NCBI RefSeq assembly: GCF_000004075.3
Contig: NC_026661.2
Coordinates: 3,038,001 to 3,102,000, forward strand
Direction: 5' to 3'
Source: Cucumis sativus
Taxonomy: Eukaryota; Streptophyta; Magnoliopsida; Cucurbitales; Cucurbitaceae
DNA length: 64,000 nt
Part shown: positions 49,836 to 59,596 of the stretch, piece by piece
How the letters are laid out: every line of letters begins with the position of its first letter
How positions within the stretch are numbered: the first letter of the stretch is position 1
Program-made: the position numbers and the translations under genes
The notes under the pieces: model-generated
Database searches by the model: none
What the model was told of the DNA's origin: nothing
Seen by the model: the letters and a program-made list of their open reading frames with translations, nothing else

Positions 49836-50178
49836 CACGTGCTACCAAACACGTGTAAGCACAGAAATTCGTCGTTCAGTCATTCACGTGGCCTCTGCGA
49901 ACGACACATCGAAAAGGCCACGTAGGCAACGTCAGGGGGACCACATCGCCAACGTGGGCATGGAAGTCTCGCCATGTGGCGGTGTTGCATTGGGGGAGTG
50001 GAGGTATGAGTCAGCGGAGGCAGAATCAGGAGAAGGAAAAAGGACGGTGGAGATTGATGAGAGGAGGGGAGGTGTTTGGATGCAGTTAATAATGGTATCC
50101 GGGTCGAGGTTGTGGGTCAGAAAAGGGGAGCACGTGGGAAAAGTGGAACCCGATCTGAAAGGGTTTTAGAGTCACGTG
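49836..50178. promoter_or_regulatory. Dense G-box (CACGTG) island
   Basis: Perfect CACGTG palindromes occur at 49836-49841, 49850-49855, 49885-49890, 50131-50136 and 50173-50178. Further ACGT cores lie at 49920-49923, 49929-49932 and 49952-49955. The 343-base stretch is clearly richer in GC than its flanks. CACGTG is bound by bZIP (ABF, HY5) and bHLH (PIF, MYC) factors. The nearest start codons are at 48558 (1.3 kb left, minus strand) and 53282 (3.1 kb right, also minus), so it could be a distal element of the left gene or the promoter of an unannotated transcript. A 112-residue frame (49831-50169) runs through it but looks non-coding. Confidence 0.55.
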
Positions 50179-50609
50179 AAGGTGTACCAACTTTCCGTGC
50201 ACTTTTTATTAATTTATTGTTATATAAACAAGTTGGGCTTCATGTTACTCTCTCTCTTAAGTCTTACCTTCCAAATTGGGTCCACCTTTTTCTCTTATTT
50301 TTGGCCCAATTTTTTTAAATACTTCCTTTCTACTAACTCAATGGAACAAATCAAATTTATAACTTTTTATTTGTTTTACCATTTTCTTTTGCATTTAATT
50401 TCCAATTTTTGTTTTCAAATATATACTATATATATATTTTTTAATATAGACCACGTTATTTTAAATATATACAATCTTTATCTCAAATATATTTTAACAA
50501 TTATAGGTTTAAGTTTGTAAAATTATGCACGATAAATCAAAACAAATGCATCAAATAACAAAAACATTTAAGAAAAAAAATTTATTACACTTTTTTTTAT
50601 ATTATATTG

Positions 50610-50755
50610 TGAATATGCCAAAATTATAGTAATTATAGGACTATCATATGGTAATCTTAGGTTATCGACTTTTAAATTTGCTATTTTTGTAATTTAAAAA
50701 ATATAGTATCGTGAACACTGTTATGATAATATTTTTTTGCTATTTTTGCCAGAAT
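50610..50755. repeat. Degenerate copy of the CTATCA/TGATAG dispersed repeat
   Basis: It shares the layout GCTATTTTTG ... ACTATCAT ... TTTGCTATTTTTGCC with the other copies in this window, but is more diverged. The ends are uncertain. Confidence 0.35.
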
Positions 50756-51434
50756 TTTATAAATTGGAGTCATTAAAGAAGCTAACAAAAATAAGGATTA
50801 ATATAAAATAAAAATCAAACTAAAAAAATGTTTTTATAGTTTAGTTAAGTTTGGAAATAAGATTTTCCTCCCTCATTTTACATCTCAATATTTCACTTAT
50901 CTTTTGTTTGCCAAGAACCAAAACCACTCGAAAGTTTAGATTATTCTAAAAAAATAACTTTAACCCAACCTAATGCTTGCTACATGTATACATAATTAGT
51001 CAAGGAAGGTTAATGTATAAAACAATAATATAAAACATATGGTAAATTAAAATGGTTAATTTTAACATTGACTGCATGTGTTGTTGAATAAATGTTAAAA
51101 TGTTCTAATAATGTTGAACTAAAATAAAATATTATAATAAACATATATTTAGATAGAAAGAGATCCTATCACAATATCAATTTATTATAAATAAATTGGC
51201 CCACGTTACTCTATGAAACATTTTGATTTGAAGTTTCTTATAGTAGCATTTTTTTTAAATGATAATAGTCAAAATGAACTTAACTCAATAACGTTGACAT
51301 ATCCTATATCTCTAGTTGGATTTATTTCTACGAATGATTATAAGTTTGATTGCATTTGCATAACTTGATTGATAATTTATTTATTTATCTATATTAAAAT
51401 TTCATTGGTTTTCATCAATAGAGGAACTAAATTC

Positions 51435-51500
51435 TTAATAATGTTTTTGAATTGAATGACAAGTTTTTAATAATGTTTTTGAATCGAATGACAAGTTTTT
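51435..51500. repeat. Two-copy 32-base tandem repeat
   Basis: The unit TTAATAATGTTTTTGAAT continues with a GAATGACAAGTTT end and occurs twice with a 32-base period and one clear difference. It is a simple local duplication. Confidence 0.75.
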
Positions 51501-52223
51501 AAAAACTATTTTATACTTTCAAGATTTGATTTCATCTTTTTAAAGAATAGTAAAAGATAAATAACAAAATAAGAACTTTAGAGATGGGAGGGTATTTGTA
51601 GACTTAATTTTAAGGTTTAAAACCATGTTGATTCTTGATTCATATTGGTCCATGTATTTTTAAACGGTTCATTTTAGTCCTTATATTTTCAACTTTGATT
51701 CATTTTGATCGACCATTTTGAACTCTTTGCTTTCATTTTTAAAGAATAAAATTGTCACTTGTTTGTTGAAAGTTTAAAAATCAAAATACCAAAATTGAAA
51801 GTATAGGAACAAAAAATAAACATATAAAGAGTATTTAAAACATAGAAGTCGAAACAAAAGTAGTATTTAAACCTAATTTTTAATAATAAAAACCAAAAAA
51901 TCCAAATGATTATGCAATCAAAATGAGAACCATTATTTGAGATATTGCAGAGATGGAATATAGAAAGAGTAGTTGTTTTTAGTTTCTCTCAATAAAACAC
52001 TCATTTTTATTGAAAATTGAACATCTTTAACCAAAGTTAGATCACCTTGATGAATTGAGGTATGTCTAAATTAACATTTTGGCATTTATTTAAATTTATA
52101 CTTTAACTCGATGTAAATAAAATTTTAATCTAAAAAAAATGGTACAAAGATAAAATAATGATTTTTCCATATAGTATAGTTTTCTTAATTTTTAATTTTA
52201 ATCTTTTTTTTTGGGTTCTTTTT

Positions 52224-53282
52224 TTAATCTCTTAGAATTACCACACAACAATGGCTGCACAGCTCCTTTTCCCCATCCTCTTCCATTGGCTCCATGCTTC
52301 TCCACGCATCACCATTTGCCGACGTGTTAAATACGTGCACAACCGAAGTCATCCTTGACGGTTGATCTGGCATCCTACGCCCAGCAAGAAAGTACAATTC
52401 AGGTCCCGCTGGTGCCATTGTGACGAATTTTGTTGCCGACAAGGCCTCAAACCGAGATCCGTCAACCTCACTCCAAATATTTTGGTTCCAATCATATGCT
52501 TCAATCTGCCCTTTCCATGAATTTAGACAGTCGCCAGAACTGAATAGTTTATCATCGACGGCGACAATTTGATACGGTGGAATGTCAAGTTGCCACATCC
52601 CGATGATTAAATTCCAACAAGATCTTTCACAATCGTACACCTCAGCAGAACTCCTCTCCATATTGCCAATGTAGTCGTTGTTTCCTGCGAATCCACCGAT
52701 GACATGAAATTTTCCCTGCCATGTCACTCCCACACACTTGTGACGAGAAGTGCTCATCTCTGGCAGCGATTGCCACTCGTCTAATGCAGGATCATAAACC
52801 TCTGCAGACGCCATTCCTGTAGCGGTGCTTAACCTACGTTTCCCGCCAGCGACGTATATCTTGCCATCGATGACAACACAAGCAAAGTCAAATCGAGGAA
52901 CAATGAGCGATGCACATTTATACCACTTATTCTCATACACGTTGTACCGCAAAACCTGTCGTCGGACTTCCAGTTCACGTCTCACTATTTGGTTGTCAGT
53001 TGGCACCATGTACTCGCAGAGGCGACCACCAACAACGTATATGAATTCTCCAATTGAAACCATCGAAAACCCTTTGAGAGCATGGTTTTCTAGAAGGCCA
53101 GGGATTGTAGTGACTCTATTCCATGAGTTGTCTTGTGGGTTGTAACAATCGATCCAATTAGAGATGTTGGCGCCTTGTGAAACATCTTTACCACAGTAGG
53201 ATACACATATCTTGAAATTGGCTGGTGGGTTTCCAGTAGGTGGCCGAGACGGCGATGCCGAAGCTGTTGAAACCGAACCCAT
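52224..53282 (-). CDS. Intronless kelch-repeat protein without F-box
   Basis: Single exon, 352 residues from the ATG at 53282 (MGSVSTASASPSRPP). A longer frame to 53315 begins with TTG and is not a credible plant start. Kelch repeats form a beta-propeller used for protein binding, often as substrate receptors of ubiquitin ligases. Repeats seen: FIYVVGGRLCEYM (about 90), KIYVAGGKRRLST (about 148), KFHVIGGFAGNND (about 198), KLFSSGDCLNSWKG (about 250) and ELYFLAGRRMPDQ (about 295), each with the following YD/YN and W of the blade (VYDPALDEWQSLPEM, VYDCERSCWNL, AYDWNQNIWSEV). No F-box precedes them, and the N-terminal 30 residues are Ser/Pro-rich. The C-terminus ends CCVVILRD. Related kelch-only proteins in plants have mostly unknown roles. 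Confidence 0.88.
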   Translation of the reverse strand: MGSVSTASASPSRPPTGNPPANFKICVSYCGKDVSQGANISNWIDCYNPQDNSWNRVTTIPGLLENHALKGFSMVSIGEFIYVVGGRLCEYMVPTDNQIVRRELEVRRQVLRYNVYENKWYKCASLIVPRFDFACVVIDGKIYVAGGKRRLSTATGMASAEVYDPALDEWQSLPEMSTSRHKCVGVTWQGKFHVIGGFAGNNDYIGNMERSSAEVYDCERSCWNLIIGMWQLDIPPYQIVAVDDKLFSSGDCLNSWKGQIEAYDWNQNIWSEVDGSRFEALSATKFVTMAPAGPELYFLAGRRMPDQPSRMTSVVHVFNTSANGDAWRSMEPMEEDGEKELCSHCCVVILRD

Positions 53283-54087
53283 ATAGTTAAAAGGAAAGGG
53301 TTTTTGAGTAAGCAAATATTGGGGTTAATCACTTTGAAGTGATGGCGGGGGAATTGAACAATGAGGATCGATAGAGGATAAATAGCCAAGAAACAGTCGG
53401 ATAATTCTAAGGTGCCATTTGTTTGCATCGAAGTTAAAAATTGGGTGAAAAGAATTAGGTGGCTCAAAACAGGGGATTCATTCGACTGGTGGAAAAAACT
53501 ATGAGATTTCTTGTTCGTTCTTAGCCAATAAGGATTCGTCTACCTTTTCTCATGTTGTTTCTTTCTAGCACAGTACGATTCAACGGAAACATGGAAAAGA
53601 TGTCCCATTGGCTACTTAATTAAAAATAAAAGCGACAGAATCGGTCTGTCCCTTAGAAATACGAACATTGATCTCCTTACACAATCAAAGACCAGAACAA
53701 CAGGCATGATACCTAAGATTTGTGTCAAAAATAGAAATCATTTGAAAGAAATTGTCTTTAGCTATGAGAAACTTTTGTCTGAAAAAGAGGCATCCATATC
53801 AAAGACAAGAAAAAGAGCCATGGCTATGTATTTGGTCGCAATGTGCGGAAGGGTTGACACAGTGACTGCATCTGGAATGATTTCCACTGTAGGTTCTTAG
53901 TTTTGTTCAATTATCACAAGAAATAAACCCAGTGGAACAAAAGACGGTCAAAACAGAGTTTCTCCAGAGCATAGTTATTAACTACGAACAAAATAAAACT
54001 TGTGATGGTCATTGCAAAAGTTAAAGATAGGATATGAAATTCATTGAGGATGAAAATGAGAATAAAGGCACCAGAGACGAGAAGAAC
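53283..54087. other. Kelch gene upstream region and 3' flank of the PPR gene
   Basis: The first 200-300 bases are the leader and promoter of the kelch gene. The rest is probably the 3' UTR of the PPR gene at 54088. A 64-residue plus-strand frame at 53706-53900 is antisense to that presumed UTR and matches nothing known. Confidence 0.45.
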
Positions 54088-56070
54088 TCAATTTTCAAGA
54101 AGTGTTCTGAATTTAACTCGTCTTTTAATACTACCCATCCGATCATATCCTATGCCTATCTTACTATGCATCAGTTTGATGACCAAATCAGAATTACCTG
54201 CCTTTCTCAAGGCATTGATAAGCACTGTACGTATTCTCCCCGGTATTTCCCTGCCCCGATCCACAATTCCATCTGCCAATTTGCAAGCTTCCTTGATGCG
54301 TTGTGCTTTGCACAATGTGTTGATCATATCCTCAAATGCCGTTTCCGGAATGATACCCATTGGGGCAAGGTCATCCAAGATTTTGCAAGCCCTGGCTACC
54401 TTGCCACAAAGACACAGCCCTATCGCAAGAGCTCGAAAAGAAGCTACAGTTGGAGTGATTCCTTTGTCGATCATCTTGTCCCAGAACTTTATCGCCTCCT
54501 CATTTTTGTGCTCCTTGAACAGCCCATCGATAAGAATCGTGAACGTATAAACTGTTTGATCACAACCTTCTTCTTCCATCCTCCCAAAAAGTGCTAAAGC
54601 TTGATCGATCTTCCCATGCTTAGCTAGTGCATCTATAATGGCGTTATAACAATACGAATCTCGAGCACAACCCTTTTCAGACATTTCTTCAAAAAGATTT
54701 TCTGCATCTTCGATTCTCCCAGCCTTTCCTAGTCCATCAATTAAACTAGCATAAAACATTGCATTGATGGCCACTCCTTTATTTCTGCAGAAATCAAAAA
54801 GTTCCATTCCATCATCCAATCTACCACTTTTGCACAATCCATTAACTAGGACACTATACGTAACTGCATCAGGTTCGAACCCTTCATTTTTCATCCTCTC
54901 AAAGAGCCTCATGGCCTCTTCCATGCTTCCATTTTTTGAGTAAGAATCAATCAAAGCTGTATAAATTGCAACATTTGCTCTACAACCTTTCTGATTCATT
55001 GTCTCAAAAACAGCATAAGCTTCCATACATTTTCTTTGCTTACAAAGCCCACCAATAACTAAACTATAAGAATGAGGAGGAATTTCCAATCCCCTTTCTT
55101 CCATTTCAAGGTAGAGACTCAGACAAGTATCGAAATCACGTTCTGAATAACATGCCTGGATCAATGTCATGTACGTAATCTTATCCGGTTTCACATTCTT
55201 CATCTCCATATCTCTAAATTTCTCCATTGCCTTCTGCAATTTCCCAGCCTTGCAATATCCTTTTATCATAATATTATAGGTCACGGTGTCGGGTACAATC
55301 TTCCCACCATCCATGACCTCAAAAACCTTCTCAGCAGATTCAATAAACATTGAATTCACTAACCCATTTACCAAAAAGTTATAAGTATACAAACTTGGGT
55401 CAATCCCATTTTCCTTCATTCGTCGCCATACCCACAACAATTCCTCAACAAGTCCAAGATTCCCAAAGCTCTTAATCAAAGAATTAGCCGCCGATTCAGT
55501 CATTAACAAACCCCTATCTTTAAGTTCAAAGAACACCAATCGGATTTTGACCAAATCGGCCGAAAAAGTTAAGAGTTCAATCAAAGACACATGGCATTCA
55601 ATCTTATGAACATATTTCTTCTGCTTACCCGCCCAAAAAAAGAACCGAACAGCAACTTCAGGTTTCTCACGAAGCTCAACAGATTGTAAAACGAATGTAA
55701 CAAAATTTGGCGATAACTTAACAAAAAACTTCCGACAAAAAGAATCTAGATTGTGTTCCATGTTCGAAGACCCATCTAGAAGATTCAAAATTTGGGCCAC
55801 CCATGGAGATGGGTCTAGCGGTTGAGAGCTGGAAATTACATCAGAGACATCCACGAAAGGTTCTATCCATTCGGGAGGTGGGAGAAGAGTGTTTGTAAAT
55901 ACAAACCTGAAATTCTGGCTGAAACCGTAATCTGAACCCTTCGAAGACAATTTGCCATTTCCATACAAAGAATATGATTTAGGATCAAGTAAATGAAGAG
56001 GACGAGATGAAGAGCAACGGAAGGAAGGTCTGAGTAGGGCTCTTCTCATTTGGGTTTTGCGCGCTAACAA
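54088..56070 (-). CDS. P-type pentatricopeptide repeat protein, mitochondrial (At1g03560-like)
   Basis: Intronless, 660 residues. P-class PPR proteins bind organelle transcripts and stabilise, splice or help translate them. The first 30 residues (MLARKTQMRRALLRPSFRCSSSRP) are basic and Ser-rich, suiting a mitochondrial presequence. About 12 PPR motifs of the 35-residue P type follow from about residue 195 (for example YTYNFLVNGLVNSMFIESAEKVFEVM, VTYNIMIKGYCKAGKLQKAMEKF, VTYSVLVNGLCKSGRLDDGMELF, YTFTILIDGLFKEHKNEEAIKFW). There is no E, DYW or SMR domain. The C-terminal end (MGSIKRRVKFRTLLEN) is basic. The frame is uninterrupted. Two plus-strand frames near 54034-54597 are antisense shadows. 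Confidence 0.93.
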   Translation of the reverse strand: MLARKTQMRRALLRPSFRCSSSRPLHLLDPKSYSLYGNGKLSSKGSDYGFSQNFRFVFTNTLLPPPEWIEPFVDVSDVISSSQPLDPSPWVAQILNLLDGSSNMEHNLDSFCRKFFVKLSPNFVTFVLQSVELREKPEVAVRFFFWAGKQKKYVHKIECHVSLIELLTFSADLVKIRLVFFELKDRGLLMTESAANSLIKSFGNLGLVEELLWVWRRMKENGIDPSLYTYNFLVNGLVNSMFIESAEKVFEVMDGGKIVPDTVTYNIMIKGYCKAGKLQKAMEKFRDMEMKNVKPDKITYMTLIQACYSERDFDTCLSLYLEMEERGLEIPPHSYSLVIGGLCKQRKCMEAYAVFETMNQKGCRANVAIYTALIDSYSKNGSMEEAMRLFERMKNEGFEPDAVTYSVLVNGLCKSGRLDDGMELFDFCRNKGVAINAMFYASLIDGLGKAGRIEDAENLFEEMSEKGCARDSYCYNAIIDALAKHGKIDQALALFGRMEEEGCDQTVYTFTILIDGLFKEHKNEEAIKFWDKMIDKGITPTVASFRALAIGLCLCGKVARACKILDDLAPMGIIPETAFEDMINTLCKAQRIKEACKLADGIVDRGREIPGRIRTVLINALRKAGNSDLVIKLMHSKIGIGYDRMGSIKRRVKFRTLLEN

Positions 56071-56154
56071 AGCGCCGCTGGAGGAGAGGTTAAATTAAAA
56101 CTAAAAGTATCTCAATTATACTATTAATCTAAACTCACGAAATTGATATCAAAA

Positions 56155-56226
56155 GGTCCCATGGTCTAGTGGTCAGGACATTGGACTCTGAATCCAGTAA
56201 CCCGAGTTCAAATCTCGGTGGGACCT
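56155..56226 (+). tRNA. tRNA-Gln: tRNA-Gln (anticodon CUG)
   Basis: 72 bases. The acceptor stem is GGTCCCA (56155-56161) paired with TGGGACC (56219-56225), with discriminator T at 56226. The D arm is GTCTAGTGGTCAGGAC. The anticodon arm TTGGA-CTCTGAA-TCCAG carries anticodon CTG. The T arm is CCCGAGTTCAAATCTCGGT. There is no intron. Box A and box B promoter sequences are intact, and a T run at 56231-56236 can end Pol III transcription. It lies in the gap between the divergent PPR and Mpv17 genes. Confidence 0.96.
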
Positions 56227-56230
56227 TACA

Positions 56231-56236
56231 TTTTTT
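56231..56236 (+). terminator. Pol III terminator of tRNA-Gln
   Basis: A run of six T begins five bases after the mature 3' end, as expected for RNA polymerase III termination. Confidence 0.6.
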
Positions 56237-56525
56237 ATTAGAAACTAATTTTGTAAATTGTTACCGATGGAGTTCGTAACATTTGCAAAAATCAGTCTAA
56301 GATTTCACGGAAAAACGCAAAATAATCAATAGATTAAGAAAAGTTAAATTTGTATGTAAATCTTAATCATCAATAGATCGGAAAAACTAGTTTAACGAAT
56401 TTTTAAATAGTTTTCTAATTTTGAGAAGTGACAATTTTTTTCTTTTCTTCTTTTTTCCTCGTGGAGAGAGTAGCATTCATCTGTTTGTGGTTCAAATTCG
56501 CTAAATTTTCTTATGTACAAAAGAA

Positions 56526-56627
56526 ATGGCTGCTGAACAGAATCCATGTCAACAAAGATTGCTTCCTTTTCTGGGTCGACTAAATACTACACCGTCCATT
56601 AAAAGAACCATTCGAGAAGCTTGTTGA
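56526..56627 (+). other. Small open frame upstream of the Mpv17 gene (possible uORF)
   Basis: A 33-codon frame starts ATG at 56526 in a good plant context (AGAAATGGC) and ends at 56627, 261 bases before the Mpv17 start. Its first residues (MAAEQNPCQQRLLPF) resemble the Mpv17 N-terminus (MAAINSFVAQRLLPY). It is either a leader uORF, a relic of a duplicated first exon, or chance. No transcript evidence is available. Confidence 0.3.
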
Positions 56628-56888
56628 ATGAGCTAACGCTGGATTGTTAATGGGGACAATTCATTTGCTTGTCACATCATGGCTTGTGGAAATCGTTCTG
56701 CTTACGAAACTTTTAGGAGCGGATTATTTGACCCAATTGAATCTATTGTATTTCACGAGCTTATAATTGGTTGAAATTTTCAAGGGGAGAGGACATGAAG
56801 GTGAGAGACGTAATCTGTCATTGGTACAACGAAAGAGATTTATGGGTTTTACAAGCACTCATCTGTAATCTTTGATTGTTGGTTTTCC

Positions 56889-58864
56889 ATGGCAGCAATC
56901 AACAGTTTTGTCGCTCAAAGGCTTCTTCCATACACAAAAATCGAAAAACCCCACTTGATTTCAGTTGTTCATTTCACCAAGAGCAGTAGAAAATTCGACC
57001 CATCTGATAATTTGATCCTCTCGACCGTTAGAAGAAGAAGATGGGGTGTTAGGTCGGTCAGGGAAGACCAAGAATTGGTTGGTTTGGAGGAAAATCGTTC
57101 GGAGGATGAAGAACACAGCTTATCCCTTGATGGGTCTGAGAAAATTGAGGCATATTCATCTTCTTCTTCTTCTTCTTTCTCTGAAGATAATGGAGCAGAT
57201 GAAGTGTTGAAGGGTTTCAGTGGCAGAGCTGTTAATGCTACCATTGTTTTGGGATTTGGAACCTTGCTGGTCACTAAATTGCTTACCATTGATCATGAGC
57301 TATGGCATGTAAGTTTTCTTACATATTGGAACTATATTAACTCTTCATTTCAGCCATTTATTTTCTTTGACTGATACCTTTACCTGAAATAATTATTAGA
57401 AGTTAGTTCCTTTCTTGTTTGAGTCATTCTCAAAATTGGTTCATATATGAAATTCAATCTTGTTTTCTACTTCTTTTTTTTTTTTTTTTGCTGGATAACA
57501 GTGTGTAATATGAAAGAGGAAAAAACTCCAATTTACTTGAAACAAAATATACTTTTCCCGGGAAAATCAGTTGAGAAAATGGTGATGATTAATGTTTCAT
57601 TGTTATAAGGAGATGGAACTTCTATCTAGTTACTATCTCATGATTCACACTTCTCAGGGATGGACCTTGTATGAGGTGCTGAGATATGCACCTGAGCACA
57701 ATTGGATTGCCTATGAAGAGGCTCTCAAGACGAACCCCGTTTTGGCTAAAATGATGATAAGTGGAATTGTTTATTTTCTCGGAGATTGGATCGCTCAAGT
57801 AAGTGCCTGCAGGATTTTTTCAATATCGTCTAGCAATGCTGACTTAGTAATAACTCAGTTTGTTGGTTCCATTACATTATGAACCTCCAGTGTTATGAAG
57901 GGAAGCCACTGTTTGAGTTTGACAGGGCACGCATGTTTAGATCTGGTCTTGTTGGGTTTTCTCTCCATGGATCTCTTTCTCATTACTACTACCAATTCTG
58001 TGAGGTTAGATTATGGTTCATTTGTATTGCTTAGTCTTGTTTCTTCTGTGGTATCTTTATCTGAGACTAATTAAATCACTTTTTAGATTCTCTTCCCGTT
58101 CAAAGATTGGTGGGTGGTACTAGTGAAAGTTGCATTTGATCAAACTGTCTGGTCAGGAGTGTGGAATAGCATATACTATGTGGTTTTGGGGATTCTTCGT
58201 TCAGAATCTATGACCGATATCTATGGCGAACTGAAGTCGACATTTTGGCCAATGCTTACAGTATGAATCTTCTCTGGCCTTTACTGACATCAATGTTAGA
58301 TTTCGTTCCTTCTGATGTTGTTTGCACTTTGCACAATGATGTTCATGTTGTAATATGTCTATCTTCACATTTGTTGTTAAATATCAGTTAGTTTTCATTC
58401 AAATATTTTAGTTTTAAAATAAACGTCAAATGTTGTAATGTTTTATCATTTGCTTGACAGGCAGGTTGGAAACTTTGGCCATTTGCTCATCTCATAACGT
58501 ATGGTGTTGTTCCTGTTGAGCAAAGGCTTCTATGGGTGGATAGTGTGGAGCTCATTTGGGTCACCATTCTCTCGACGTGAGTTTTAAGAAGCTGATACAA
58601 TTATCAGAAATTTCATTGAAAAACATGTCTTGGCCTACATTGAGGTGCAAAATTCAACTTTGTTGTTGTTATTGTAGCTATTCAAATGAGAAATCTGAAG
58701 AACGAATAAGCGATGCATCAACAGGAGAAAACGAAGCTTCACCAAGCAGTCAATCAGACAAGGTGAGTCGCAAGTACATTGAAACTTCTGCATTCAGTGA
58801 AGAGGTTTATTTGGACACAAGATATGTTTCAAATACTTGATTGTTCTTCCAGGATCAAACATAA
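56889..58864 (+). CDS. Mpv17/PMP22-family membrane protein
   Basis: Seven exons: 56889-57308, 57658-57798, 57891-58004, 58087-58260, 58461-58576, 58678-58762 and 58853-58864; about 353 residues. Members are small four-span proteins of mitochondria, peroxisomes or chloroplasts, some acting as channels. The first 100 residues are basic, then Ser/Glu-rich (LRR-free) and could carry an organelle presequence. A hydrophobic span (NATIVLGFGTLLVTKLL) follows. The family core runs from about residue 141: WTLYEVLRYAPEHNWIAYEEALKTNP, MMISGIVYFLGDWIAQ, RMFRSGLVGFSLHGSLSHYYYQF, DQTVWSGVWNSIYY and the signature FWPMLTAGWKLWPFAHLITYGVVPVEQRLLWVDSVELIWVTILS. The hydrophilic tail is Ser/Glu-rich. The last four codons depend on a small final intron. 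If it is retained, 25 other residues end the protein at 58840. Confidence 0.88.
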
Positions 58865-59596
58865 TGGAGGAGAGTTGGCTAGGCAGAGAACATATTCTAA
58901 TCTTGCAAGATATCAGAAGAGAAGTTATTGTTTTATTCCCGAAATAGGTTGTGAAATGTCTGTTGGACATTAGTTGTAGATCCAATTACAACAGAATGCA
59001 CATGCACATAAAAAAAATGCAATTTACTGCATTTCATTTTCCAAGAAGATGAAGCATCATCTATTAAAATAACTTTGTTCCAAGAAATGTTTTCTTCACC
59101 ATCTATTTTCCTGAATATACTCGACAAACAGCAAAAGTTACAGCTATATCGAGCTCTTCATCTTTACTGATTCTTTCCTAATATTACTATTAAAAGAAAC
59201 AGCTACTTTGATGAGTTTACTGCAGATTACCTCTTATAAAGTTATCTCATTGGTTCAATTTGATCATTAACAAAAGATTTCATGGAGCCCTAAGATATGC
59301 AGCAAAATCTGGTTTATTGGCAATCCATTTTCATTTTGGGGAAAGGACATTGGTATTTGCTTTCACAAAAGCACCTTTGGTGACAAGTTAGATTAGATTA
59401 TAGAAATGCATTGAACCAATTTCATGCAATGTGAGTGAGCTTTGAAGGTAGTTGATCTATGAAAACAGTTAAAACTTTTGTGCAATTCAACATACACTTG
59501 GTGGCAAAATGTACCTACAGAAACCTTTAAACCAGCAGCCAGTTTGAAAGATTTACCTTTCCATTTTGAATTCACAATCCTAGAATTTTATAAAAC
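58865..59596. other. Convergent 3' spacer between Mpv17 and PP2C
   Basis: It holds the 3' UTRs of both genes. Short frames on both strands (58779-58985, 58933-59127, 59393-59575) are unrecognised. No RNA gene is seen. Confidence 0.5.

Larger units (their letters stand above)
50179..52223. other. AT-rich spacer
   Basis: No gene is recognised. It contains a degenerate CTATCA-type repeat copy at about 50610-50755, a two-copy 32-base tandem at 51435-51500 and homopolymer stretches. The last 200 bases are probably the 3' UTR of the kelch gene. Confidence 0.5.

Noticed and set aside
49831-50169. 112-residue plus-strand frame through the G-box island
   Set aside because: It starts inside the G-box cluster and has no recognisable domain. 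The open frame is explained by locally high GC, so it is not called as a gene.
53283-53315. N-terminal extension of the kelch protein
   Set aside because: It would begin with TTG. The first ATG is at 53282 and gives a sensible N-terminus.
54034-54597. 187- and 168-residue plus-strand frames
   Set aside because: They are antisense to the intact P-type PPR gene and have no independent support.
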